Below are positions 43,466 to 51,277 of a stretch of 64,000 nucleotides of DNA, piece by piece. Every line of letters begins with the position of its first letter. The first letter of the stretch is position 1. Below the pieces are notes generated by a model. That model was not told the DNA's origin. It ran no database searches and saw only the letters and a program-made list of their open reading frames with translations. Source of the stretch: JACDAE01 sp963717195 (GTDB lineage: Bacteria; Chloroflexota; Ktedonobacteria; Ktedonobacterales; Ktedonobacteraceae); contig CAVQVR010000021.1 of NCBI GenBank assembly GCA_963717195.1, forward strand, positions 124,001 to 188,000. Direction: 5' to 3'. Both the position numbers and the translations under genes were made by a program.

Positions 43466-44632
43466 ATGCGCATCGCAATTATTACTGAGAACTTTCTACC
43501 AAAACTTGATGGTGTTACACGTACGTTAGCCCGCCTATTGGAGCATTTACAGACAAACGGACACGATGTTCTCTTGCTCGGTCCAGATTCAGGGATGGAG
43601 AAATATGCCGGTGCTGAGCTTATTGGTACTGCCGGACTTCCTTTTCCCTTCTATCCCGAGCTCAAATTTAATTTCTTTCGCCCACTCTTTATGCGCCGCC
43701 TGAACGAGTTTCGGCCAGATATCGTCCACCTGGTTGATCCAGTTATTCTTGGTGCTACCGGGGTTGCGGCGGCCCGTTTCTTTAATATACCGCTCATTTC
43801 TTCTTATCACACCAATCTGGCGGCTTATTGTGAACATTTTGGGTTTGGCCTGCTCACACGTCCCATGTGGTTGTATAATCGCCTTATTCACAGCCAATGT
43901 GCGTTGACGTTCTGCCCTTCTCCCTCTACAGCTAATATGTTGCGCCTCCAGGGCTTTGAACACCTGCGGATCTGGCCCCGTGGGGTTGATATGGAACTCT
44001 TTCAGCCAGAATGTAGAAATGAGGACCTGCGCGGCTCCTGGCTGCCTGGAAGAGAGGAACCACGGAATAAAACGATCTTGCTCTATGTCGGTCGTGTATC
44101 CTGGGAGAAAAATCTGCGCCTTCTCATTCAAGCCTATCAGAATATGGACCATTCTAACTGCCACCTGGTTATCGTTGGTGACGGTCCTGCTTATGCCGAA
44201 GTACAACAGGAACTATCCGGCCTGCCCGTTACGTTCACTGGTTACTTGCGCGGTCCGGAATTAGCAACCGCCTATGCTTCTGCGGATGTTTTTGCTTTTC
44301 CTTCATACACTGAGACGTTCGGCCAGGTTGTATTGGAGGCTATGGCCTCCGGTTTGCCCGTTGTGGGCTTGCTCTCAGAAGGTGTCTGTGACCTTGTGGA
44401 GCATGGTCGCACTGGTTTTTTGTTGGACACGCAAAAAATGGGAGAACAAGAGCACGTTGCCATGTATCAGGAACTTCTGCAACGCCTGGTTCAAAATCAG
44501 CAGATGCGCAATGAAATGAGCCTTGCAGCATCCACCTCCGCTCGTCGTCACACCTGGCACGAGGCAATGGAACGTCTCGTACAGGGCTATCACGAGGTAA
44601 TTGAAGCGCACCAGCCGCTGGTGGCAGCCTGA
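43466..44632 (+). CDS. Glycosyltransferase family 4 (GT-B), mannosyltransferase-like
   Basis: A 388-residue GT-B enzyme. The N-terminal domain opens MRIAIITENFLPKLDGVTRTL and includes ISSYHTNLAAYCEHFG. The C-terminal donor domain has LLYVGRVSWEKNLRLLIQAY, the Glu-containing SYTETFGQVVLEAMASGLPVVG and GRTGFLL. The layout matches GDP-mannose-dependent alpha-mannosyltransferases such as MgtA/PimB-like enzymes and SQD2-like transferases; the donor sugar cannot be decided. It is monocistronic, followed by a palindromic repeat. Confidence 0.86.
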   Translation: MRIAIITENFLPKLDGVTRTLARLLEHLQTNGHDVLLLGPDSGMEKYAGAELIGTAGLPFPFYPELKFNFFRPLFMRRLNEFRPDIVHLVDPVILGATGVAAARFFNIPLISSYHTNLAAYCEHFGFGLLTRPMWLYNRLIHSQCALTFCPSPSTANMLRLQGFEHLRIWPRGVDMELFQPECRNEDLRGSWLPGREEPRNKTILLYVGRVSWEKNLRLLIQAYQNMDHSNCHLVIVGDGPAYAEVQQELSGLPVTFTGYLRGPELATAYASADVFAFPSYTETFGQVVLEAMASGLPVVGLLSEGVCDLVEHGRTGFLLDTQKMGEQEHVAMYQELLQRLVQNQQMRNEMSLAASTSARRHTWHEAMERLVQGYHEVIEAHQPLVAA

Positions 44633-44700
44633 TCATGGAGGAGGGCATGACGGGCGCGATTGATCCATACGTTGATACGAATTCCTTTTGCGCGGGGGAT

Positions 44701-44785
44701 GTAGAGGCCGCATTGATGCCGCCCAGGAGCGGGTGGCCTGTTCAATGCACCGGACGCTCCTGGGCGGCATCAATGCGGCCTCTAC
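44701..44785. repeat. 31-bp perfect palindrome of the GTAG repeat family
   Basis: Arms 44701-44731 and 44755-44785 are exact inverted copies beginning GTAGAGGCCGCATTGATGCC, with a 23-base loop. It lies between the GT4 gene and the 36-residue membrane peptide gene, at the 3' ends of both convergent genes. Confidence 0.8.
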
Positions 44786-44794
44786 GGACAAAAT

Positions 44795-44905
44795 TTAACT
44801 TTTCCGCTCGCCTTGCCGGGCCTGAATGAATGAGAGAATGAGCGAACCTACCATTACGCCGACCAGAACGATTTCCATTGTGCTGAATGTTTTCTTCTTT
44901 TCCAT
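44795..44905 (-). CDS. 36-residue membrane peptide
   Basis: A very short open frame beginning at ATG 44905 with a strong GGAAGG site eight bases upstream and ending TAA at 44795. The peptide is MEKKKTFSTMEIVLVGVMVG followed by one hydrophobic run and a basic tail (ARQGERKS). That is the layout of a single-helix small membrane protein with charged ends. It stops ten bases before the end of a 31-bp palindrome that can terminate it. No family is recognised; its good start signal and composition make it a likely real gene. Confidence 0.5.
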   Translation of the reverse strand: MEKKKTFSTMEIVLVGVMVGSLILSFIQARQGERKS

Positions 44906-45106
44906 GTCTGTTACCTTCCATTATCTATTACACTATAGCGTTCCTGATTACAATAACTGCCGGAACAGGGTAGAGGCGTGATCTTGCGTGCGCCCACTTA
45001 CCCCAGGACATTGTTCATTGGAACACGGACGTACGCAAGGTGATGGCTCCCGTGTTCCTCTAATAGACGGAGACCCCTTAAACATCAAGCGAGAAATCTC
45101 TATCTA

Positions 45107-46651
45107 TCATACCTTAATCCACAACTCCTTGCCACTCCCATAGCGTTTCGCCAGGTGAAAATGCTGGCTGACCCAGGTATGGAAAGCCGGTACCTCCCAT
45201 GCCAGGCGCCCGGTGTAGAAAAGCACGGCATGAACCTGTGGCTGTTCCGCAACCTGAACGAGTTGCTGGTATGTAACGTAGTGCGTGCCAATGCGTACAG
45301 ACGAAGTATCTACAAGCGCTGATGGCGTATTGCGGTCCGCGAGAGCAGCAATAAACTGGCCATCGGTCACGACAAGCTGGCCTGGCTGTGTCGCAGCTTG
45401 CAGGTCTTTGATAACCTCGTTTTGCTGCTGACTGGCTGCATTGCTCAATTGTTGCGTATGATAATATTGTACGATGCTACTTCCTCCCTGCATGCTCGCC
45501 ACTAGAATTAATAGCAGGCTTACAAGTGAGAGTATTACGCCTGTACTCATGATACTTTTTTTATCTACTGGCATCTGAGGCAACGGTCCGATCCCTATCA
45601 CAGCTAGCCCGATCAGAGGAGGCACTAATGCGACAAGATGATGTGAGAAGAGAGGTGCCTGCCTCCATAGGATAAAGAGCGTTGCCAGGAACCAGGCCAG
45701 CAATGGAAGTATGCGCCAGTCGCGCCTGAGCAACGCTACAATAGTTCCATAAAGTGCGGCAAGAGTGGTAAGCGAGAGCAGCATGTTTCCTATTAGCCCA
45801 GGATTGCCCGGTAGAGAAGCTTTAAAGGTTACTCCCGCCACAGTATGGAAGGTGACTACATCTTGCCAGAACTGTTGAAATGAAGCGGCAAAAGGCAAAA
45901 GCAGGAGAGCAAATACTATGATGAAGGCAGCTATTCCTGCGATCAGAGAACGTGCGCTCCTGAACCTCGTTTCAGGTGCCTGTTGCAGAATTTGCCAGCC
46001 ACGTGCAAGCATCAGCAATCCAACGGGTACAAGTGCAGAAACGGCGAGTAGCTTAGAAAGGATGCTAAAGGCTAATGTTATAGCGGAAAGAACAGCCAGG
46101 CAAAGACCCGTTATGTCGTCTGGTCTCTCCCACCAGAGATAAACGAGTCCAACGGCCAGCAACGAGAGGGCCGCCGAAGGTGCTTCCGCTTGAATGGTCT
46201 GAGATTCTCTGAGATAAAGAGGATTCATCACAAGCAATAGCAATGTTGCAATAGCTCCGATACGCCCGCTTACTGCCCTTCCGAGCAAAAAAGCTCCGAG
46301 CAGTCCTGTCAAAGAGACAAGAGCGATACCGAGACGTGCCGCAGCAAGTGTCTTTCCGAAGAGCAGAAATGTGGGAAAAATGGAAAGTAGAAAGAAAGGG
46401 GGCTGCGAGTAGAAAATCTGCTGGTAGAGGGTCTGTCCTCCGCTCATTGCGCGTAGCGATTGCCAGTAGACTCCTTCATCATAGCCGTCGCGATCAAATG
46501 GCAGGTATAGCTTATGCATGCGCATCCAGATACCGATGCCAAGAAGTACCAGTGCAGCCAGTCCAAATAGGATATTTTGCCTGTTGAGAACGCTTTCAGG
46601 GGCAGCTTCTCCAGCCTGTGTCTTTTTTTGTACAAATGTGTTTGCAGCCAT
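45107..46651 (-). CDS. GT39/ArnT-like polyprenol-phosphate-sugar glycosyltransferase
   Basis: Integral membrane glycosyltransferase of 514 residues with about twelve helices. It resembles the PMT/ArnT (GT-C) fold, which takes sugars from polyprenyl phosphate carriers outside the membrane. The first loop holds the acidic motif FDRDGYDEGVYWQSLRAMSGG, expected for catalysis. Later loops contain RESQTIQAEAPSAALSLL, and a soluble C-terminal region follows (about 400-514). It could use the lipid-linked sugar made by the GT2 enzyme at 28402. The start ATG 46651 has AAAGAGAAA upstream. Confidence 0.82.
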   Translation of the reverse strand: MAANTFVQKKTQAGEAAPESVLNRQNILFGLAALVLLGIGIWMRMHKLYLPFDRDGYDEGVYWQSLRAMSGGQTLYQQIFYSQPPFFLLSIFPTFLLFGKTLAAARLGIALVSLTGLLGAFLLGRAVSGRIGAIATLLLLVMNPLYLRESQTIQAEAPSAALSLLAVGLVYLWWERPDDITGLCLAVLSAITLAFSILSKLLAVSALVPVGLLMLARGWQILQQAPETRFRSARSLIAGIAAFIIVFALLLLPFAASFQQFWQDVVTFHTVAGVTFKASLPGNPGLIGNMLLSLTTLAALYGTIVALLRRDWRILPLLAWFLATLFILWRQAPLFSHHLVALVPPLIGLAVIGIGPLPQMPVDKKSIMSTGVILSLVSLLLILVASMQGGSSIVQYYHTQQLSNAASQQQNEVIKDLQAATQPGQLVVTDGQFIAALADRNTPSALVDTSSVRIGTHYVTYQQLVQVAEQPQVHAVLFYTGRLAWEVPAFHTWVSQHFHLAKRYGSGKELWIKV

Positions 46652-46987
46652 AAATTTCTCTTTAGTGCTATATGAACAGATGCATTTGAGTTCCGGATTT
46701 CTACCCCACAATAGCAGAATTATGCAAAATGTTCAAGCACTGGCGTAGGGGTCACCGGGGCTTGTGAATTCTCTACCCTCCTCGCGCCTGCGGCGCTCGC
46801 AAACGTTTTTTATGGTGTGTTTTTCGGGCGATGCCCGAAAAACACACCATAAAAAACCCAAAAAGGCCCGCTGCGCAGGCCAGAACTCAGAGAAAAAACG
46901 CTCATTCACAAGCCCTGTAGAGGCCACGTTTACGACGCCCAGGTGAATCCACTTGTGTGGATCACCTGGGCGTCGTAAACGTGACCC
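46652..46987. other. Palindrome-dense intergenic region
   Basis: About 335 bases with no gene, almost wholly made of nested inverted repeats. They include a perfect 24-bp hairpin (46806-46829/46833-46856), a long hairpin between about 46917 and 46990, and an outer pair CTTGTGAAT/ATTCACAAG. Confidence 0.6.
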
Positions 46988-46990
46988 CTA
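46744..46990. repeat. Nested palindromes with GTAG repeat ends
   Basis: The outer repeat copy starts GTAGGGGTCACCGGGGCTTG (46744) and ends GTGACCCCTAC (46990). Inside, a perfect 24-bp hairpin with core GGTGTGTTTTTCGGGC and a second, imperfect one built from CACGTTTACGACGCCCAGGT are stacked. It lies downstream of the minus-strand MOSC gene. Confidence 0.7.
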
Positions 46991-47806
46991 CGCCAGCCGT
47001 AATACATCGTCGCGACGAATAACACCGCTATGTACCACCGTTGCATATACTCCAACATGCGCCTGATTATACTGCACAGCTGCACGTAGAATACCAAGAT
47101 CTCTGGGCAGGTCTCCCTGGGGCAGCGTGGTCATTACACAGCGTGGGCAGGCATCGGTAATACTCAGAAGCACTTCTTCGCCAATAGCGAGCGTACGGCC
47201 AATCCAGGAGTTTTCAATAAAATCTTTCTCGCTCGCTTGAACGACGATGTTGGGACGAAAGCGTCGTACTTCAAAGCGTCCTTGTGGATAGAGTTCATGC
47301 AAGCGGTCGATAGTAGATGTGGTCACGATATGGATAGGAGCCAGGTCGAAAAAAGTATTGGCTGGCATCGCTTCGTCTGTTACCACATTATTATAGGGAA
47401 TACCATCTACCTCAGGCCAGAACTCTTCGAGGCCAGGGGCTGACATGGTGGCACTATTGAGCATCACTTCACGGTGAAGAGCCTTTGACATAATCTGGTT
47501 AAAATCGCTCTGGCTGGTGTTGAGTGTCCTCCCATCAGGTAGTGTCACACGTACAGGAGGCAACGTGGCTCCGCCTTCTGGCGGTTCAACAAAAGAGGCG
47601 CGAAAGTTAAAGAGCGTTGGCCACTTGCGCGGGTTCTTGGCACTTACGACTTTGCCCGTCTCGGCGTCAACCAGCGCAAAGGAACGATCGCCAAGCAAAG
47701 AACTATCTGTTACAACGGTCGCATTTAACTCTTCACCCATCATTGATTTAACTGGATAGCGCCAGAGTGAGGCAACCTGACCCACGGTAGTCAGCGTTTC
47801 TGACAT
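46988..47806 (-). CDS. MOSC-domain protein (mARC/YcbX-like)
   Basis: A 272-residue protein with an N-terminal MOSC beta-barrel domain (LWRYPVKSMMGEELN, then DRSFALVDAETGKV) and a C-terminal MOSC domain. The latter contains the conserved cysteine, SITDACPRCVMTTLPQGD, which binds molybdenum cofactor in mARC/YcbX reductases. It likely reduces N-hydroxylated compounds, though the partner reductase is not in the window. The ATG 47806 has AAAGGA upstream. The APC permease gene ends 24 bases before its start. Confidence 0.87.
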   Translation of the reverse strand: MSETLTTVGQVASLWRYPVKSMMGEELNATVVTDSSLLGDRSFALVDAETGKVVSAKNPRKWPTLFNFRASFVEPPEGGATLPPVRVTLPDGRTLNTSQSDFNQIMSKALHREVMLNSATMSAPGLEEFWPEVDGIPYNNVVTDEAMPANTFFDLAPIHIVTTSTIDRLHELYPQGRFEVRRFRPNIVVQASEKDFIENSWIGRTLAIGEEVLLSITDACPRCVMTTLPQGDLPRDLGILRAAVQYNQAHVGVYATVVHSGVIRRDDVLRLA

Positions 47807-47830
47807 AGTTGCAATCCTTTCGACTTTTGC

Positions 47831-49300
47831 TCAATCCAACTCCGGGACCATATCGGTATTCACTATCACTGGCTCTGACGCTTTCTCAGGTTGGAAGAGC
47901 TTATGCACTGACTCCAGGTCGCGCTCGATCTCTTCAATCTTGCCGGGAGAGCGGCGACTGACCACGAAGAGCCATGCAGCACCTACAGCCATATAGACCA
48001 GGAAAATGTAGGGGAAAAGATTGACCGGGAATGAAGGCTGTGGATAGAACAGGCTGACGGCTGGATATAGCAGGCACAGGATCGCAAGCACTGAGACCAC
48101 AACATTGCCGAGTTTTAGATTGCCATCGCGGTACAGGTAGACAGGGGCAGCGATGGAGATGAAGAAGTAGGCAGTAAGGAACCCGATGGCTCCAAAGGTA
48201 CCAACGTCGTTATAGGCGTCCTGCGTGCCCATTCCGGCCAGTGTCAGTATTGTTGGAACAAGCACCATGAGCACAATCGTCACGGTGACGGCTACATGTG
48301 GCGTCTTGTATGAACGATGTGCACTGCCAATTGAGTCATGCAAGACTCCGTGGCGTCCCATTGGAAAAAGAATACGTGCACCGGCATTCAGACAGGATAA
48401 CGAGAGCGAGAAAAAGGTCAACATAGCTCCGATTGAGAGTGGCACCTTGAGGAAGCCAATTCCCATCAGGTCGGCCAGGACGTTGAGCGGAGCGGTAAGC
48501 TGATCGAGAGAAGGCTTGTTGCCACTCAGCCCCGAGACCTCCACATACGCAATAAATACGAAGAAAAGGCCGGTTAGAATAAGGCTCCAGATAACCGCGC
48601 GTGGAATGGAGCGTAACGGATTTTTAGCCTCTTCACCCAGAGCGGTAGCGCTCTCAAAGCCGACGAGGCTAAAAATGGCGGCAATTACACCCAGACCGAT
48701 GCCTGAGAACGTAACACCTTTAAGGCTTGTCTGGTTGGTGTCAATGGTCAAGCCATGATGGAAGAGCACAATGAACGCTAATATAACGATCAGCGTGACT
48801 GAGAGCCCCTCAAGTATCAGCATAAGCATGGCTGAGAGCTTGATATCGCGATAAGCCAGGTACCAACAGACGGCTCCACTGATGAAGAAAAAGACGACGG
48901 GTGGGACGTTGATGCCTATGAAGCTCATCAACTGACCGCCAAAGATGGCAAAACCTGTCATGCCAGCCATACCAATAAATAAGTATGCCCAGATCAACGT
49001 CCAGCCAGACAAAACGCCAAAACGAGCTCCAAGGCCACGACCGGTGTAGGCATACATTGATCCCGGAGACGTTGAGCGACGAGCAAACTGGTTCAGATTG
49101 AAGACGACGAAGAGCAGCATGATCGTGCCGAAGAGATAGGCCAACCATGTTCCCTGACCTGCACTCGCGAATGCCAGCGGAATGAGTAGCGCGGCAGTCA
49201 TGGTTGGAGCAATCAGAGCAATCGATTGGGCCAGGACTTCGGGGAATGAGAGACAAGCAGGGCGGAGACCAGTACGGTGATTCTGTTTCTCAAGTTGCAT
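47831..49300 (-). CDS. APC-superfamily amino acid permease
   Basis: A 489-residue transporter with about twelve helices and a cytoplasmic tail. The first-helix region IALIAPTMTAALLIPLAFA and the next segment NQFARRSTSPGSMYAYTGRG match the APC family substrate-binding helices. GFESATALGEEAKNPLRSIPRAV is a further hallmark. The substrate is probably an amino acid or amine. The ATG 49300 has GGAGG eight bases upstream. It is divergent from a MocR-type regulator gene, which often controls neighbouring transport or amino acid genes. Confidence 0.87.
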   Translation of the reverse strand: MQLEKQNHRTGLRPACLSFPEVLAQSIALIAPTMTAALLIPLAFASAGQGTWLAYLFGTIMLLFVVFNLNQFARRSTSPGSMYAYTGRGLGARFGVLSGWTLIWAYLFIGMAGMTGFAIFGGQLMSFIGINVPPVVFFFISGAVCWYLAYRDIKLSAMLMLILEGLSVTLIVILAFIVLFHHGLTIDTNQTSLKGVTFSGIGLGVIAAIFSLVGFESATALGEEAKNPLRSIPRAVIWSLILTGLFFVFIAYVEVSGLSGNKPSLDQLTAPLNVLADLMGIGFLKVPLSIGAMLTFFSLSLSCLNAGARILFPMGRHGVLHDSIGSAHRSYKTPHVAVTVTIVLMVLVPTILTLAGMGTQDAYNDVGTFGAIGFLTAYFFISIAAPVYLYRDGNLKLGNVVVSVLAILCLLYPAVSLFYPQPSFPVNLFPYIFLVYMAVGAAWLFVVSRRSPGKIEEIERDLESVHKLFQPEKASEPVIVNTDMVPELD

Positions 49301-49682
49301 GGGAAAACCTCCAGATGGATGAGCTTATTGCCACGATGCGAAAAACAGTTCTGTCGTCTTCGACCAGATGTGGATAGAGCCAGGGTCACTATAATTGATA
49401 GTATTTAGTATAGCTGACCTTTTATGAGAGAAACAAGAACCACTATGGACAAAAGTGTTCATACCACTTTCATTATATGTATATTTTATCCATACGATTT
49501 GACGGGTGCAGTTCATTTTGTGGTGCTGATGTAGGGGCGCGATTGCATAAGCCCGTGCATCAGCACCACAAAATGAACTGCACTCCGATTTGCCTATCTA
49601 AATCTGCTAACACGCCTTTTTGCTGTACAATAAAGACACTATTGTATTCACTATCTTCTGAATGGTTCAGTCAGGTAACGAG
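49301..49682. other. Divergent promoter region with a repeat inside a palindrome
   Basis: About 380 bases between the permease and MocR genes. No gene is seen. It contains the 24-bp inverted repeat 49507-49530/49559-49582, which encloses a GTAGGGGC element at 49531-49558, and AT-rich stretches suited to promoters. Confidence 0.5.
49507..49582. repeat. 24-bp inverted repeat enclosing a GTAGGGGC element
   Basis: Arms 49507-49530 and 49559-49582 are exact inverted copies (core TTCATTTTGTGGTGCTGAT). The 28-base loop between them is a repeat-family copy beginning GTAGGGGCGCGATTGCATAA. Here the family unit is the loop, whereas at 44701 and 51169 it forms the arms. Confidence 0.75.
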
Positions 49683-51176
49683 ATGAGCAGGCAACAAAGC
49701 AGTGTATTATTTTTACCATTCACATTTGATCCAACGTCGTCTATTCCACTCTATCGTCAGCTCTATGATGAACTGCGATCGGCCATTTTGCGCGGCCAGC
49801 TAGCGGCGGGTACGCAGCTTCCTTCGACCCGCGCACTGGCGAAGCACCTGGGCATCTCACGCACGACGGTCGTCATCGCCTTTGATCAGCTCTTTGGGGA
49901 GGGATATGTGGAGGGTAAAAAGGGAAGTGGAACATACGTTGCCTCTGTACTACCTGAAGAGTTGCTTCACAAAGCGGCCTCCACTCCTGCCGTACCAGAA
50001 TTGAAAACACAAACGGAGGATGATGGACTGTCGCAACGAGGTAAAATCCTGGCGACAACTGATGTAGCAACTGTACACTACTATAGCGAAGCGCTAGCAT
50101 TCAGGCCCGGCATTCCCGATCTCAACGCATTCCCATTTGACACCTGGGCACGATTAGAGACCCTGCACTGGCGACATCCGCCGCGTGAACTGCTAGGGTA
50201 CAGCCATCCGGCAGGCTATTATCCCTTGCGTGTAGAGATAGCCAACTATGTAAGAACCGCGCGAGGAGTGCAGTGCACAGCGGACCAGGTTATTGTTGTG
50301 TCTGGCTCACAACAGGCCATCGATCTTGCCGCACGGTTGTTACTTGATCCAGATGATGCCGCATGGATAGAGGATCCAGGTTATCCGGGGGCACGCAGTG
50401 CACTTCTTGCCGCTGGAGCGCGTCTCATTCCTGTACAGGTAGATGCAGAGGGTCTGAATGTCACATCCGGTATTGCACGCTGTCCCGATGCACGTATGGT
50501 TTACATCACACCTTCTTATCAGTTTCCATTGGGTACAACCATGAGTCTTACACGACGCCTGCAATTGCTGCAATGGGCTCAAAGGACGCGAGCCTGGATA
50601 CTTGAAGATGATTACGACAGCGAATTTCGCTACGCCGGACGCCCTCTCTCGTCTTTGCAAGGACTCGACACTACAGAGCGGGTCATCTACATTGGCACCT
50701 TCAGCAAAGTCCTTTTTCCTGGCCTGCGTCTGGGCTACCTTATTGTACCATCGCACCTGGTAGATGCATTTACTGCTGCGCGTGCTGTTGCAGATCGCCA
50801 CTCACCTATGCTTGATCAGATCGTACTTACGGACTTTATGGCACATGGGCACTTTGCGCGCCATATACGTTCTATGCGCAGGCTCTATGCCGAACGGCAG
50901 GCCCATCTTGTCGCTGAGGCAACACGTGAACTGGCCGGGTTGCTCACTATTCAGCCAGCGGATGCTGGTATGCATCTCATCGGCATACTCAACGATGGTC
51001 TTAACGACGAGGCCGTTTCTCAGCAGGCTGCAAAGCAGCATCTCATCACACCTTCCATGACGGCCTATAATATCGCGTCACCTCATCCTAATGCGCTTCT
51101 ACTCGGCTATACAGCCGTTACGCGGCAGGAGATCAGCGATGGTGTGAGGAGATTGGCAGGGATATTGTCACAATGA
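49683..51176 (+). CDS. MocR-type regulator: GntR winged helix fused to a PLP aminotransferase fold
   Basis: A 497-residue regulator. An N-terminal GntR domain (about 15-85: LYRQLYDELRSAILRGQLAA, GTQLPSTRALAKHLGISRTT) is linked to a type I aminotransferase domain. That domain has the PLP Lys in TFSKVLFPGLRLGYL and the Asp/Tyr region EDDYDSEFRY. Members sense PLP, GABA or amino acids and control vitamin B6 or amine genes. It is divergent from the amino acid permease gene, a likely target. The start ATG 49683 is chosen; 49662 is possible. Its stop codon lies inside the 47-bp palindrome at 51169-51270. Confidence 0.87.
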   Translation: MSRQQSSVLFLPFTFDPTSSIPLYRQLYDELRSAILRGQLAAGTQLPSTRALAKHLGISRTTVVIAFDQLFGEGYVEGKKGSGTYVASVLPEELLHKAASTPAVPELKTQTEDDGLSQRGKILATTDVATVHYYSEALAFRPGIPDLNAFPFDTWARLETLHWRHPPRELLGYSHPAGYYPLRVEIANYVRTARGVQCTADQVIVVSGSQQAIDLAARLLLDPDDAAWIEDPGYPGARSALLAAGARLIPVQVDAEGLNVTSGIARCPDARMVYITPSYQFPLGTTMSLTRRLQLLQWAQRTRAWILEDDYDSEFRYAGRPLSSLQGLDTTERVIYIGTFSKVLFPGLRLGYLIVPSHLVDAFTAARAVADRHSPMLDQIVLTDFMAHGHFARHIRSMRRLYAERQAHLVAEATRELAGLLTIQPADAGMHLIGILNDGLNDEAVSQQAAKQHLITPSMTAYNIASPHPNALLLGYTAVTRQEISDGVRRLAGILSQ

Positions 51177-51270
51177 AAATCGTAGGGACTTCGTTGACGA
51201 TGCCCAGGTGAATCATCATCGTTTGATTCACCTGGGCATCGTCAACGAAGTCCCTACGATTTTCATTGTG
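51169..51270. terminator. Perfect 47-bp palindrome overlapping the MocR gene stop
   Basis: Arms 51169-51215 and 51224-51270 are exactly complementary with an 8-base loop. The GTAGGGAC repeat unit sits inside each arm. The MocR stop (51174-51176) is in the left arm and the FtsH-like gene stop is eight bases beyond the right arm. It can act as terminator for both convergent genes. Confidence 0.8.
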
Positions 51271-51277
51271 AACAGCT

